Source: Streptomyces clavifer (GTDB lineage: Bacteria; Actinomycetota; Actinomycetes; Streptomycetales; Streptomycetaceae). From it: 64,000 nucleotides of DNA. The position numbers and the translations under genes are program-made. The stretch spans positions 124,001 through 188,000 of the forward strand of contig BMWJ01000013.1 in assembly GCA_014651175.1 (NCBI GenBank), in the 5' to 3' direction. Shown piece after piece: positions 1-9,068 of the stretch (position 1 is the first letter of the stretch; each line of letters opens with the position of its first letter). The notes under the pieces are model-generated. The model saw nothing but the letters and a program-made list of their open reading frames with translations. It made no database searches and was not told where the DNA came from.

Positions 1-1
1 C

Positions 2-448
2 GACCGGCACAACGGCGACACGAAGGCCGCGGAACTCGAGCTCGCCGAGCGCGTGAAGCAGCACGGCCACCTGGAGGAGCGGCCCCTGTCCCAGGAGGCG
101 CGTGAGGCCTACGCGGGCCGTTGGGCCGCCGTGCAGGAGAAGTTCATCGACTCGCCCGCCGAGGCGCTCGCCGAGGCCGACGCGCTGCTGGCCCGGCTGG
201 CACGCGACCGGGGCTTCCCCGACGGCGCCGGCTTCGAGGAGCAGACGGCCGCCATCTCGGTGCACCACGCGGAGCATGTCGACGGCTACCGCAAGGTACA
301 CACAGCGGTGCGCGGCCAGGGCGGCACGGAGGAGATGCGGAAGGCTCTGATCGAGGCCCGCGCCCTCTTCGACGTACTGCTCGGGCATGCGCCCGACGAG
401 CCGGTCCAGCCGGACCGGCACCGGACGAACGGAAGGACCACAGCATGA
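2..448 (+). CDS. Hypothetical helical protein, 5' end cut by window edge
   Basis: Only the last 148 codons are visible. The frame is open from base 2 with no preceding stop, so the true start is probably outside the window, although an internal GTG at 53 is possible. The product is rich in Ala, Glu, Leu and Arg, looks entirely alpha-helical, and has no signal peptide or membrane segment. A stretch of about 80 residues (around VQEKFIDSPAEAL through the Leu-rich end) resembles the C-terminal part of the next gene (VSDFVESPRQAV and following), so the two are probably diverged paralogues. The stop overlaps the next ATG (ATGA), implying translational coupling. I do not recognise a named function. 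Confidence 0.75.
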   Translation, partial: DRHNGDTKAAELELAERVKQHGHLEERPLSQEAREAYAGRWAAVQEKFIDSPAEALAEADALLARLARDRGFPDGAGFEEQTAAISVHHAEHVDGYRKVHTAVRGQGGTEEMRKALIEARALFDVLLGHAPDEPVQPDRHRTNGRTTA

Positions 449-1086
449 TGCACCGCACCGGACACACCGACAGCTCCGACACCGGGGCGACGAGCGGGAT
501 CTCGGCCGAGCGGCGCTCCGAGGCGCCCCGGACCACCCCGGAGCCGCAGTTCGACCCCGCACCCGGAACAACCCCGGAGACCGGGCACACCACGGCGCCC
601 GGGACCGACGGCACGCGCACCACGGGGACCGACGGCACGCGCACCACGACGGGCGGTGCCGACCGCACAAGCACCACGACGGGCGGTGCCGACCGCAAGC
701 AGACGGGCGGCCGGGGCCCCGCAGGTGGTACCGGTGCACAGCCCGCCTCGCGTCCTGTCACTGCTGCGGCCTCGTCGGGCCGGCCGGCCGTCCGCCCCGA
801 GGTCTCCTCGGCGGGCCAGCCGCTGCTGCCCGCCGAGGAGCAGGACACGCTGACGCGGCGTATGCAGCAGGCGGTCTCCGACTTCGTCGAGAGCCCGCGC
901 CAGGCGGTCGAGGAGGCCGAGAGCACCTTCGACCGGATCGTGGCGGACCTGACCGAGGCACTCGAGGAGCGCAAGCACGTCCTGCGCTCGAGCTGGCACA
1001 CGGAGGACACCGAGGCCCGGACGGAGGAGCTGCGGGTGGCCCTGCAGCAGTACCGTGACGTCAGCGAACGGCTCCTGCGGATCTGA
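445..1086 (+). CDS. Hypothetical protein with Thr/Gly repeat region and helical C-terminal domain
   Basis: A 213-residue protein whose ATG overlaps the previous stop. Residues 1-130 are low-complexity and hydrophilic (Thr, Gly, Pro, Arg). They include a perfect 24-base tandem duplication at 601-648 encoding GTDGTRTT twice, followed by two imperfect copies of TTGGADRxxT. Residues 130-213 form a predicted helical domain (motif DFVESPRQAVEEAE) related to the upstream gene product. No signal peptide or membrane segment is visible, so it is probably cytoplasmic. The disordered front and helical tail suggest a linker plus interaction domain, but this is inference. A strong terminator hairpin follows at once. 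Confidence 0.8.
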   Translation: MMHRTGHTDSSDTGATSGISAERRSEAPRTTPEPQFDPAPGTTPETGHTTAPGTDGTRTTGTDGTRTTTGGADRTSTTTGGADRKQTGGRGPAGGTGAQPASRPVTAAASSGRPAVRPEVSSAGQPLLPAEEQDTLTRRMQQAVSDFVESPRQAVEEAESTFDRIVADLTEALEERKHVLRSSWHTEDTEARTEELRVALQQYRDVSERLLRI

Positions 1087-1102
1087 GCGGGACACCGGAA
1101 CT

Positions 1103-1145
1103 GCGGCCCGGTGCGCGGTCCTTCGAGGACCGCGCACCGGGCCGC
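1103..1145. terminator. Bidirectional intrinsic terminator hairpin
   Basis: A perfect 20-base-pair stem (1103-1122 with 1126-1145) with a three-base TCG loop lies between two convergent genes that end at 1086 (+) and 1154 (-). There is no U-tract, as is usual in Streptomyces. Confidence 0.85.
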
Positions 1146-1153
1146 GCCGCGTG

Positions 1154-1951
1154 TCAGACCGGGACGGCCAGGTCGTCGCGCAACCGCTCCACCACCGCCG
1201 GGGGCAACCGCAGCCCGTCGCGCAGATAGCCGTCCAGGCCACCCCAGCGCTCGTCCATGGCGTCCAGGGCGGCTTCCAGGTAGCGGGGCCGCGCGTCGAC
1301 GACCGCGGACGCGATGTCCGGGTCACCTCCCTCGTCGAGGAAGCGCCGCACCAACGGCTCGAGAGCGGCCCGGACCGCACGGTTCACGGCCAGGAACTCG
1401 GCTCGCACCACGTCACGGGGCGCCCCCGCGACCAGTAGCAGGAGAGCGGTGGCCCAGCCCGTACGGCCCTTGCCGGTGGCGCAGTGGAAGAGCAGCGGTC
1501 TCGCACGGGGGTCCGCGACCGTCTCCATCAGGGCGCGGAAAGCGGCCGCCGCACCCGGCGCGAGGACCATCTTCCGGTAGGTCTGGGCGAACAGTTCCTC
1601 CGCCCTGCCGCCGCCGAGGGCCGCCGTTGCTCCGTCCGGGTCGCCGAGCAGCGCCCTGAGCCGGGCCGGCGAGACGCCCGGGTTGTCGCCGAGGACATCG
1701 GCGACGAACAGCCTGGCCCCCGTCGGCAGCCGGTCGGGGGCCCAGGTGCGTTCGTCGGCGGTGCGGAGGTCGACGACGGTACGGATGCCGAGTGCGGCCA
1801 CCCCCGTGTCGTGCTCGGGGTCGTAGCCGCTCAGCTGGCCCGAGCGCAGAAGGATTCCCTGTCGCAAGCGGCGGCCCCGCCCCAGGGCGATACCACCCAG
1901 GTCGCGCAGGTTGACGACGGTGGCGGCCGGGACGGCCCGGGCGGTCTGCAC
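1154..1951 (-). CDS. Tyrosine-protein phosphatase (PtpB/IphP-like)
   Basis: A 265-residue protein of the bacterial tyrosine/lipid phosphatase family related to mycobacterial PtpB. The N-terminus has the family signature NLRDLGGIAL near residues 14-23 and a conserved LLRSGQL at about 34-40. The P-loop HCATGKGRTG gives catalytic Cys157 and Arg163 (CX5R), with the Lys after the Gly typical of PtpB-like enzymes. The GTG start at 1951 is preceded by AGAGG at a good distance; the frame stays open upstream but offers no ATG, GTG or TTG nearby. There is no signal peptide. It faces the upstream pair convergently. Its substrate cannot be told from the sequence. Confidence 0.88.
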   Translation of the reverse strand: MQTARAVPAATVVNLRDLGGIALGRGRRLRQGILLRSGQLSGYDPEHDTGVAALGIRTVVDLRTADERTWAPDRLPTGARLFVADVLGDNPGVSPARLRALLGDPDGATAALGGGRAEELFAQTYRKMVLAPGAAAAFRALMETVADPRARPLLFHCATGKGRTGWATALLLLVAGAPRDVVRAEFLAVNRAVRAALEPLVRRFLDEGGDPDIASAVVDARPRYLEAALDAMDERWGGLDGYLRDGLRLPPAVVERLRDDLAVPV

Positions 1952-2059
1952 GATGAACAGCCTCTTTCCCGACGGACTGCACAGGTCAGGATCAACGTCG
2001 CACGGAGCGAGAGAATCGACAAAGGAAAACGCCGGGTGCCGACGGGGCCGGCCCGGGTG

Positions 2060-2554
2060 TCAGTCGGTGAGGATCCTGGCCTTCTGCGCAGCGAACTCCG
2101 CGTCGGTCAGAACGTCCTGAGTCCTCAGCTCGGCGAGCCGCTCCAGGAGCGTGATGACGTCGTCACCGCCGTCCGCCGGCACGCGTTCGTGCACCACGAG
2201 TTCCCCGCCCGCGGCGTGGGCCGCCCGGGTGAGCGGCACCGACCAGAGGTCCTCCCAAACGATCAGCGCGGCGGAACTGCCCTCCGGCATGCGTCCCAGC
2301 GCGTCGATGTCCATGATGTCCGGCAGCCCGGACGTCTCGCCCTCCGGCGGCTGGAAGGACACCAGTCCACCGGGGTCGAGCACCCGCTGCTCCACCCGCT
2401 CCGGTGTGCCGTCCCCGCTCCTGCGCGCAAAGGCGAGGGCGAGGATGCGTACCGCCTGCGACGCGACGGCCTCGGCCAGCACGGGGGCGATCGCGTCGGC
2501 GAACCGGTCGCCGGGAAAAGTGACGACGAGGTACTCCACGGGGCCCACGGCCAT
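2060..2554 (-). CDS. DUF6325-like protein with C-terminal SHOCT domain
   Basis: A 164-residue protein. The ATG at 2554 (MAVGPVEYLVV) follows AAAGGACGC and is preferred to an upstream in-frame GTG. Residues 1-125 fit a small alpha/beta domain seen in actinobacterial proteins of unknown function, with VEYLVVTFPG at the start and ALIVWEDLW in the middle. The last 30 residues (LLERLAELRTQDVLTDAEF) match the SHOCT pattern, a short C-terminal oligomerisation motif. No membrane segment is seen. Such proteins are often stress-induced in streptomycetes, which is only suggestive here. It is transcribed divergently from mutA. Confidence 0.75.
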   Translation of the reverse strand: MAVGPVEYLVVTFPGDRFADAIAPVLAEAVASQAVRILALAFARRSGDGTPERVEQRVLDPGGLVSFQPPEGETSGLPDIMDIDALGRMPEGSSAALIVWEDLWSVPLTRAAHAAGGELVVHERVPADGGDDVITLLERLAELRTQDVLTDAEFAAQKARILTD

Positions 2555-2730
2555 GGTGCGTCCTTTCCCTGACGGTACTGGGTCGCCAAAAGCATAACTT
2601 CGGTCATTAAGTGACGCACTGTGAAGAACCATGACCAAGAGAACTTCACCCCCTTACTCACAGGATCGGGTGCGTTCCGGAGAGTGCAAGGTCACAGCCT
2701 GTTCTACTGCTGCCTCCAAAAGCGCTGACC

Positions 2731-2743
2731 TAGCATCTGAGCA
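2731..2743 (+). promoter_or_regulatory. Probable -10 element of mutA, leaderless start
   Basis: TAGCAT at 2731-2736 resembles a -10 hexamer and ends seven bases before the mutA ATG. No Shine-Dalgarno sequence is visible before the ATG, so the transcript may begin at or next to the start codon. No convincing -35 was found. Confidence 0.4.
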
Positions 2744-4599
2744 TGACGGTCCTGCCTGCTGACGGGCTCTCTCTGGCCGCCGATTTCCCTGACCCCTCCC
2801 ACGACCAGTGGCAGAGCCTTGTCGAAGGTGTACTGCGCAAGTCGGGCAAGGACGTCACGGGCACGGCTGCCGAGGAAGCACTGTCCACCGAGCTCGGGGA
2901 CGGGCTCACCGCCCGGCCCCTGTACACCTCCGACGACACATCGGCCGACCCCGGATTCCCTGGCTTCGCCCCCTTCGTCCGGGGCGGCAGGGCCACAGGG
3001 AACACCGTGGCCGGCTGGGACGTACGGCAACACCACGCCCTGCCGGACCCCGTACGCCTGAACGAGGCGCTGCTCGGTGATCTGGAGAACGGCGTCACCT
3101 CGCTCTGGCTCGCCGTGGGCGGGCCGGGCGGGGTTCCGGTCTCCGGCCTCGCGCGTGCGCTGGACGGCGTGTACCTCGATCTGGCGCCCGTCGTGCTCGA
3201 CGCGGGTGACGCCCTCGACCCCGCGGTGCGCGCGTTGCTGGCGCTCCACGAGACGCGCGGGGTGGCGAAGGAGGCCGTACGCGGCAGCCTCGGGGCCGAC
3301 CCGCTCGGGTGGACGGCCCGGACCGGCACGGAGCCGGACCTGACCGCCGCCCTCCACTGGGCGCAGGTGTGCCGCCACGAGTACCCGGGGCTGCGGGCCC
3401 TGACCGTGGACGCGCTGCCGTACCACGAGGCGGGCGGCTCGGCCGCGGAGGAGCTGGGGCTGTCGCTGGCGACGGGTGTCGCCTATCTGCGGGCGCTGAC
3501 GGCGGCTGGACTGTCCGCCGAGGAAGCCTGCCGGCAGCTGGAGTTCCGCTACGCGGCGACGGCCGACCAGTTCCTGACGATCGCCAAGCTGCGCGCCGCC
3601 CGGCGGCTGTGGGCCCGGGTGGCCGAGGTGTGCGGGGCGCGAGCGGCGGGTGCGCAGCACCAGCACGCCGTGACCTCGTCGGTGATGATGACGCGCCGGG
3701 ACCCGTGGGTGAACATGCTGCGCACGACGCTGGCCTGCCTGGGTGCCGGGGTCGGCGGGGCCGACTCCGTCACCGTGCTGCCGTTCGATCATGCCCTGGG
3801 GCTGCCGGACGCCTTCGCCCGGAGGATCGCACGCAACACGTCGACGATCCTGATGGAGGAGTCGCATCTGGCCCGGGTCATCGACCCGGCGGGCGGCTCC
3901 TGGTACGTGGAGCGGCTGACCGATGAACTCGCCACCGCTGCCTGGTCCTTCTTCCAGGAGGTGGAACGGGCGGGCGGTCAGACCGCCGCGCTGCGTTCCG
4001 GCATGGTCGGGGAGCGGATCGCGGCCACCTGGGCCGCGCGCAGCAGGGACCTGGCCCGGCGCAAGGAGCCGGTGACCGGGGTCAGCGAGTTCCCGAATCT
4101 GGACGAGCGGTCCGTGGAACGCGAGCCCGCGCCCGCCGTACCCTCGGCCGGCGGTCTGCCGAAGGTACGCCGCGACGAGGCGTTCGAGACGCTGCGGGCC
4201 AGGTCGGACCGCCATCTGGCTGCCACCGGCAGCCGCCCGAAGGTGTTCCTCGCCGCCCTGGGCCCCGCCGCGGTGCACACGGCGCGGGCGTCCTTCGCGG
4301 CGAATCTCTTCCGTGCGGGCGGGTTCGAGCCCGTCCACGAGCCGGCTTCCGTGGACGCGTCGACCGCGGCCGGTGCCTTCACCGCCGGCGGGGCGGCGAT
4401 CGCCTGCCTGTGCTCCAGCGACGCGCTCTACGCCGAACAGGCGGACGCCGTCGCCGGTGAACTCCGCTCCGCCGGTGCCGAGCGGGTGTTCCTCGCGGGA
4501 CGGCCCGGCGAGTACTCCGGGGTCGACACCTACGTGTTCGCGGGCTGCGACGTGGTCGCCGTCCTCTCCTCCGCACTCGACCGCATGGGAGTGGCGTGA
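2743..4599 (+). CDS. mutA: Methylmalonyl-CoA mutase small (beta) subunit
   Basis: A 618-residue beta subunit of B12-dependent methylmalonyl-CoA mutase, which interconverts (R)-methylmalonyl-CoA and succinyl-CoA. It has the mutase TIM-barrel fold in its first 450 residues ([44 protein letters not shown]) and a degenerate cobalamin-binding-like domain at the C-terminus. There the DxHxxG cobalamin motif is missing ([11 protein letters not shown] in its place), as expected for the non-catalytic subunit. Its stop overlaps the mutB start. In Streptomyces this enzyme supplies or drains methylmalonyl-CoA, a polyketide extender, and serves propionate and branched-chain amino acid catabolism. The start is probably leaderless. 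Confidence 0.95.
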   Translation: MTVLPADGLSLAADFPDPSHDQWQSLVEGVLRKSGKDVTGTAAEEALSTELGDGLTARPLYTSDDTSADPGFPGFAPFVRGGRATGNTVAGWDVRQHHALPDPVRLNEALLGDLENGVTSLWLAVGGPGGVPVSGLARALDGVYLDLAPVVLDAGDALDPAVRALLALHETRGVAKEAVRGSLGADPLGWTARTGTEPDLTAALHWAQVCRHEYPGLRALTVDALPYHEAGGSAAEELGLSLATGVAYLRALTAAGLSAEEACRQLEFRYAATADQFLTIAKLRAARRLWARVAEVCGARAAGAQHQHAVTSSVMMTRRDPWVNMLRTTLACLGAGVGGADSVTVLPFDHALGLPDAFARRIARNTSTILMEESHLARVIDPAGGSWYVERLTDELATAAWSFFQEVERAGGQTAALRSGMVGERIAATWAARSRDLARRKEPVTGVSEFPNLDERSVEREPAPAVPSAGGLPKVRRDEAFETLRARSDRHLAATGSRPKVFLAALGPAAVHTARASFAANLFRAGGFEPVHEPASVDASTAAGAFTAGGAAIACLCSSDALYAEQADAVAGELRSAGAERVFLAGRPGEYSGVDTYVFAGCDVVAVLSSALDRMGVA

Positions 4600-6875
4600 T
4601 GCAGACCCCCCAGACCTCCGTGGGCTCACGGACGGCTGTGCCGTCACCGCTTCCCGGGGCCGCCGCTGCGGGTACTCCCGTACCGGACTTCTCCGATGTC
4701 GCCCTGTCGGCCGGGTCGCCCGCCGAGGGATCCGCGGACCAGTGGCGCGCCGCGGTGAAGGAGTCGACCGGCTCCTCCGAGGACGACCTGCTCTGGGAGA
4801 CGCCGGAGGGCATCGCGGTCAAGCCGCTGTACACCGGGCAGGACCTGGAGGGCCTGGACTTCCTGGAGACCCGTCCGGGTATCGCCCCGTACCTGCGCGG
4901 CCCGTATCCGACGATGTACGTCAACCAGCCCTGGACCATCCGCCAGTACGCGGGCTTCTCGACCGCCGAGGAGTCCAACGCGTTCTACCGGCGCAACCTG
5001 GCCGCGGGGCAGAAGGGCCTGTCGGTCGCCTTCGACCTGCCCACGCACCGCGGCTACGACAGCGACCACCCGCGGGTGACCGGCGACGTCGGCATGGCGG
5101 GCGTGGCCATCGACTCGATCTACGACATGCGCCGGCTCTTCGACGGCATCCCGCTGGACCGGATGTCGGTGTCCATGACGATGAACGGCGCGGTGCTGCC
5201 GGTCCTCGCGCTCTACATCGTGGCCGCCGAGGAACAGGGGGTGTCCCCGGAGAAGCTCGCGGGCACGATCCAGAACGACATCCTCAAGGAGTTCATGGTC
5301 CGCAACACCTACATCTATCCGCCCGGCCCGTCGATGCGGATCATCTCCGACATCTTCGCGTTCACCTCGCAGAGGATGCCGCGCTACAACTCCATCTCGA
5401 TCTCCGGCTACCACATCCAGGAAGCGGGAGCAACGGCCGATCTGGAGCTGGCGTACACCCTGGCCGACGGGGTGGAGTACCTGCGGGCCGGGCAGGCGGC
5501 CGGGCTCGACGTGGACGCCTTCGCGCCCCGGCTGTCGTTCTTCTGGGCGATCGGCATGAACTTCTTCATGGAGATCGCCAAACTGCGGGCCGCCCGGCTG
5601 CTGTGGGCGAAGCTGGTCAAGGAGTTCGGTCCGAAGAACGCCAAGTCCCTTTCCCTGCGGACCCATTCGCAGACATCCGGCTGGTCCCTCACCGCGCAGG
5701 ACGTGTTCAACAACGTCACACGCACCTGCGTCGAGGCGATGGCGGCCACCCAGGGGCACACCCAGTCACTGCACACCAACGCCCTCGACGAGGCACTCGC
5801 CCTGCCCACCGACTTCTCCGCACGTATCGCCCGCAACACCCAGCTCCTGCTCCAGCAGGAATCCGGCACGACGCGCGTCATCGACCCGTGGGGCGGCAGC
5901 GCCTACGTGGAAAAGCTGACGTACGACCTCGCCCGCCGTGCATGGCAGCACATCGAGGAGGTGGAGGCGGCGGGCGGCATGGCGAAGGCCATCGACGCCG
6001 GCATCCCGAAGCTCCGCATCGAGGAGGCCGCGGCCCGCACCCAGGCCCGCATCGACGCCGGGCGCCAGCCGGTGATCGGCGTGAACAAGTACCGGGTGGA
6101 GACCGACGAGAAGATCGACGTCCTCAAGGTCGACAACTCCTCCGTCCGCACCCAGCAGATCGAGAAACTGCGCCGCCTGCGCGAGGAGCGCGACGAGACG
6201 GCCTGCCAGGACGCCCTGCGCGCGCTGACGGCGGCGGCCGAACGGGATCCGGGGCCCGGCCTCGAAGGCAATCTGCTGGCCCTGGCCGTCGACGCGGCCC
6301 GCGCGATGGCCACCGTCGGCGAGATCTCGGACGCCCTGGAGAAGGTGTACGGGAGGCACGCGGGCCAGATCCGTACGATCTCCGGGGTGTACCGCAAAGA
6401 GGCAGGAGAGTCCCCCTCCGTGGACCGTACCCGCACGCTGGTCGACGCCTTCCATGAGGCGGAGGGGCGTCGGCCCCGCATCCTGGTCGCGAAGATGGGC
6501 CAGGACGGCCACGACCGCGGCCAGAAGGTGATCGCCACGGCCTTCGCCGACCTGGGCTTCGACGTCGACGTCGGCCCCCTGTTCCAGACGCCGGGCGAGG
6601 TCGCCCGGCAGGCGGTCGAGGCGGACGTGCACGTCGTGGGCGTCTCGTCGCTGGCCGCCGGCCACCTCACGCTCGTACCCGCGCTCCGCGCCGAACTGGC
6701 CGAGGAGGGCCGGGAGGACATCATGATCGTGGTGGGCGGGGTGATTCCGCCGCAGGACATCGAGGCGCTGCACGATGCGGGTGCCGCCGCGGTGTTCCCG
6801 CCCGGCACCGTGATCCCGGACGCCGCCCACGACCTGGTCACGCGGCTCGGTGCCGCGCTCGGCCACGAGCTGTGA
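4599..6875 (+). CDS. mutB: Methylmalonyl-CoA mutase large (alpha) subunit
   Basis: The 758-residue catalytic subunit. The substrate-binding barrel occupies roughly residues 50-560 (motifs [49 protein letters not shown]). The C-terminal cobalamin domain (about 620-758) carries the base-off/His-on motif GQDGHDRG, with His638 as the lower cobalt ligand, followed by GVSSLAAGH and VGGVIPPQD. The ATG at 4599 shares its A with the mutA TGA; a GTG at 4596 is an alternative. It forms the MutAB heterodimer and is followed after 11 bases by meaB, which protects or reloads its cofactor. Both B12 uptake genes and cbiZ occur later in this window. Confidence 0.97.
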   Translation: MQTPQTSVGSRTAVPSPLPGAAAAGTPVPDFSDVALSAGSPAEGSADQWRAAVKESTGSSEDDLLWETPEGIAVKPLYTGQDLEGLDFLETRPGIAPYLRGPYPTMYVNQPWTIRQYAGFSTAEESNAFYRRNLAAGQKGLSVAFDLPTHRGYDSDHPRVTGDVGMAGVAIDSIYDMRRLFDGIPLDRMSVSMTMNGAVLPVLALYIVAAEEQGVSPEKLAGTIQNDILKEFMVRNTYIYPPGPSMRIISDIFAFTSQRMPRYNSISISGYHIQEAGATADLELAYTLADGVEYLRAGQAAGLDVDAFAPRLSFFWAIGMNFFMEIAKLRAARLLWAKLVKEFGPKNAKSLSLRTHSQTSGWSLTAQDVFNNVTRTCVEAMAATQGHTQSLHTNALDEALALPTDFSARIARNTQLLLQQESGTTRVIDPWGGSAYVEKLTYDLARRAWQHIEEVEAAGGMAKAIDAGIPKLRIEEAAARTQARIDAGRQPVIGVNKYRVETDEKIDVLKVDNSSVRTQQIEKLRRLREERDETACQDALRALTAAAERDPGPGLEGNLLALAVDAARAMATVGEISDALEKVYGRHAGQIRTISGVYRKEAGESPSVDRTRTLVDAFHEAEGRRPRILVAKMGQDGHDRGQKVIATAFADLGFDVDVGPLFQTPGEVARQAVEADVHVVGVSSLAAGHLTLVPALRAELAEEGREDIMIVVGGVIPPQDIEALHDAGAAAVFPPGTVIPDAAHDLVTRLGAALGHEL

Positions 6876-6886
6876 GCCGCTGACGG

Positions 6887-7921
6887 ATGGCGCCGAACAT
6901 CGACATCGACGCGTACGTCAAGGGGGTACTCGACGGGAGGCGTGCGTTCGTGGCACGCGCGATCACCCTCGTCGAGTCGACCCGGCGTGACCACCGGGTA
7001 CTGGCACAGCAGTTGCTGAGCGAACTGCTGCCCCACTCGGGACGGGCCAGACGCATCGGAATCAGCGGGGTGCCGGGCGTGGGGAAGTCCACGTTCATCG
7101 ACGCGCTCGGAACCTTGCTGACGGGCCTCGGACACCGGGTCGCGGTGCTGGCCGTGGATCCTTCGTCCAGCCGCACGGGCGGTTCCATCCTGGGCGACAA
7201 GACCCGGATGGAGCGGCTGGCCGTGGACGCCCGGGCGTTCGTGCGCCCCTCCCCCACGGCCGGGACGCTGGGCGGGGTGGCCAGGGCGACCCGGGAGTCC
7301 ATGGTGGTGATGGAGGCAGCGGGCTACGACGTGGTGCTGGTGGAGACGGTCGGGGTCGGACAGTCGGAGACGGCGGTCGCGGACATGGTCGACACGTTCC
7401 TGCTGCTCACCCTCGCCCGTACCGGCGACCAGCTGCAGGGCATCAAGAAGGGGGTCCTGGAGCTGGCCGACGCGATCGCGGTGAACAAGGCGGACGGACC
7501 CCACGAGCGCGACGCGCGCTCGGCGGCGCGCGAACTGGCGGGCGCGCTGCGGCTGATGCACCCGGTGGACGCGGCGTGGACCCCTCCGGTGCTCACCTGC
7601 AGCGCCCGGGAGTCGACGGGTCTCGACGAGCTCTGGGAGCGGCTGGAGCAGCACCGTACGCTCCTGGACACCACCGGGCGGCTCACGGCCAAGCGCCGCG
7701 AGCAGCAGGTGGACTGGACGTGGACGATGGTCCGCGACGAGCTGCTGGACAGTCTGCGCAGCCACGCGGCGGTACGCGCCCTCGCCCCGGGACTCGAACA
7801 GCAGGTTCGCGAGGGCGGGTTGACGGCCTCGCTGGCCGCCGAGCGGATTCTCGGTGCGTTCCGGGGCGACGCCGGGGACACACCGGCTCCGGTGGGCGGG
7901 CGGAATCCGGAGGACGGCTGA
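6887..7921 (+). CDS. meaB: Methylmalonyl-CoA mutase-associated GTPase MeaB
   Basis: A 344-residue G3E-family P-loop GTPase (MeaB/ArgK; MMAA in humans) that gates delivery of adenosylcobalamin to the mutase and guards it against inactivation. Walker A is GVPGVGKST near residue 64, Walker B and switch residues lie in VLVETVGVGQSE, and the base-specificity motif NKADG is near residue 203. The N-terminal helical arm and C-terminal dimerisation helices are present, and length is normal. It is the third gene of the mutA-mutB-meaB run, with an 11-base gap to mutB. The arrangement supports the mutase role rather than the older arginine-kinase label. Confidence 0.95.
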   Translation: MAPNIDIDAYVKGVLDGRRAFVARAITLVESTRRDHRVLAQQLLSELLPHSGRARRIGISGVPGVGKSTFIDALGTLLTGLGHRVAVLAVDPSSSRTGGSILGDKTRMERLAVDARAFVRPSPTAGTLGGVARATRESMVVMEAAGYDVVLVETVGVGQSETAVADMVDTFLLLTLARTGDQLQGIKKGVLELADAIAVNKADGPHERDARSAARELAGALRLMHPVDAAWTPPVLTCSARESTGLDELWERLEQHRTLLDTTGRLTAKRREQQVDWTWTMVRDELLDSLRSHAAVRALAPGLEQQVREGGLTASLAAERILGAFRGDAGDTPAPVGGRNPEDG

Positions 7922-7946
7922 GCAGCGTTCGCGCATAGTGGGTGCG

Positions 7947-8816
7947 GTGACAGCCGACACCGCTCCCACGACCGTCTCCAGCGAGCTGTTGGGGTTCGCG
8001 CCCGACACCCGGGTGCTCCTCGTCAACTGCGACGACTTCGGGATGTACCACGCGGTCAACTCCGCGGTCATCGCGTCGATCGAGGGCGGCATCGCGGCGT
8101 CGTGCAGCCTCATGGTGCCGTGCCCCTGGGCGTTGCACGGTATGCGTCTGCTGCGAGAGCGGCCGGAGATCCCGTTCGGGATCCACCTCACGCTCGTCTG
8201 CGACACGACGGACTACCGCTGGGGACCGTTGAGCGCGCGGGACAGGGTTCCCTCGCTGCTGGACGACGCGGGTGAGCTCTTCACTCCGGCGGGCATCCCC
8301 GAGCTGCTCGGCCGGGCCCGTCCCGAAGAGGTCGAGCGCGAGTTCCGCGCGCAGATCGACGCCGTGGTGGACACCGGCCTCAGGCCGACGCATCTCGACT
8401 GGCACTGTCTCGCGGACGGTGGGCGCGAGGACATCCTCGACCTGACCGTGGCACTGGCCGGGGAGTACGGCCTGGCGGTGCGGATCTGGCTCCCGCCCGC
8501 CAGGGAGAGGATGCTGCGGCGGGGCCGGCCGGTCACGGACCACGCCTTCCTGGACAGCTTCGCGCTCGATCTCGACGGCAAGGCGGACCGCTGGGCCGGG
8601 ATGCTGCGGTCCCTACCGGCAGGGCTGAGCGAGTGGGCGGTGCACCCCGGACTGGACGACGCGGAATCCCGGGCGATCGACGGCGGCTGGCGGGTGCGCA
8701 GTACGGACCACGCCTTCCTGACGTCGCCCGAGGCGCATGCGATCGTGCGGCAGGAAGGCATCGTGCTGACCGACTACCGCCGGGTCCAGCAGGTCTGGGC
8801 GGCGGCAGGGCGGTAA
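7947..8816 (+). CDS. YdjC/ChbG-like carbohydrate deacetylase
   Basis: A 289-residue protein of the YdjC/ChbG (glycoside hydrolase/deacetylase-fold) family. The metal-binding signature LLVNCDDFGMYHAVN lies near residues 28-42, IHLTLVCDT around 85 and PTHLDWHCLAD around 147, giving the Asp/His set used by these deacetylases. The start is uncertain: GTG at 7947 and GTG at 7938 are both in frame and neither has a good ribosome-binding site. An open extension reaches back into meaB. It may be transcribed with meaB (25-base gap), but no link to methylmalonyl-CoA is evident. The substrate is probably an acetylated sugar by family analogy only. Confidence 0.85.
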   Translation: MTADTAPTTVSSELLGFAPDTRVLLVNCDDFGMYHAVNSAVIASIEGGIAASCSLMVPCPWALHGMRLLRERPEIPFGIHLTLVCDTTDYRWGPLSARDRVPSLLDDAGELFTPAGIPELLGRARPEEVEREFRAQIDAVVDTGLRPTHLDWHCLADGGREDILDLTVALAGEYGLAVRIWLPPARERMLRRGRPVTDHAFLDSFALDLDGKADRWAGMLRSLPAGLSEWAVHPGLDDAESRAIDGGWRVRSTDHAFLTSPEAHAIVRQEGIVLTDYRRVQQVWAAAGR

Positions 8817-8829
8817 CAGGGCCGCACCC

Positions 8830-8858
8830 TTCCCGTAGCCGGACTCGCGTGCTATGGT
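8830..8858 (+). promoter_or_regulatory. Candidate promoter of the second rho gene
   Basis: TTCCCG (8830-8835) and TATGGT (8853-8858) are separated by 17 bases. The -10 is good and the -35 poor. If correct, transcription would begin near 8865, giving a leader of about 200 bases. Confidence 0.35.
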
Positions 8859-8865
8859 GCGGACA

Positions 8866-9068
8866 GCACATGTGTACGCCCCGTTCTCTCTCTTCCGGGC
8901 GCCGGTGCTGTTTCCCCTCCCGCTGTTGCGCCCGTCCTTCGATGACCGGCGATCCAGCTTTCCTCCATCCGGCCCGGGCTCGTTTCCGCCCGCCGTACGA
9001 GGCGTGATCTCCGCCGCCTCGGCTTCGCCGGACCTTCCGATTCGCCATGTCCGCGAAAGGACCCACTC
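8866..9068 (+). other. C-rich leader of rho with a possible 45-codon leader ORF
   Basis: About 200 bases between the candidate promoter and the rho start are markedly pyrimidine-rich and G-poor in stretches (for example CGTTCTCTCTCTTCC and CTGTTTCCCCTCCCGC). That is the composition expected of a Rho-loading (rut) site. An ORF from ATG 8870 to 9007 would encode a 45-residue peptide containing RRCCFPSRCC. Rho autoregulation through its leader is known in other bacteria; here it is inference. Confidence 0.4.

Noticed and set aside
601-702. Direct repeats considered as a CRISPR-like array
   Set aside because: Units are contiguous, have no spacers, are in frame and encode a Thr/Gly-rich segment.
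4313-6457. Plus-strand 714-codon frame overlapping mutB
   Set aside because: It is in a different frame from the clearly conserved mutB and has no recognisable motif.
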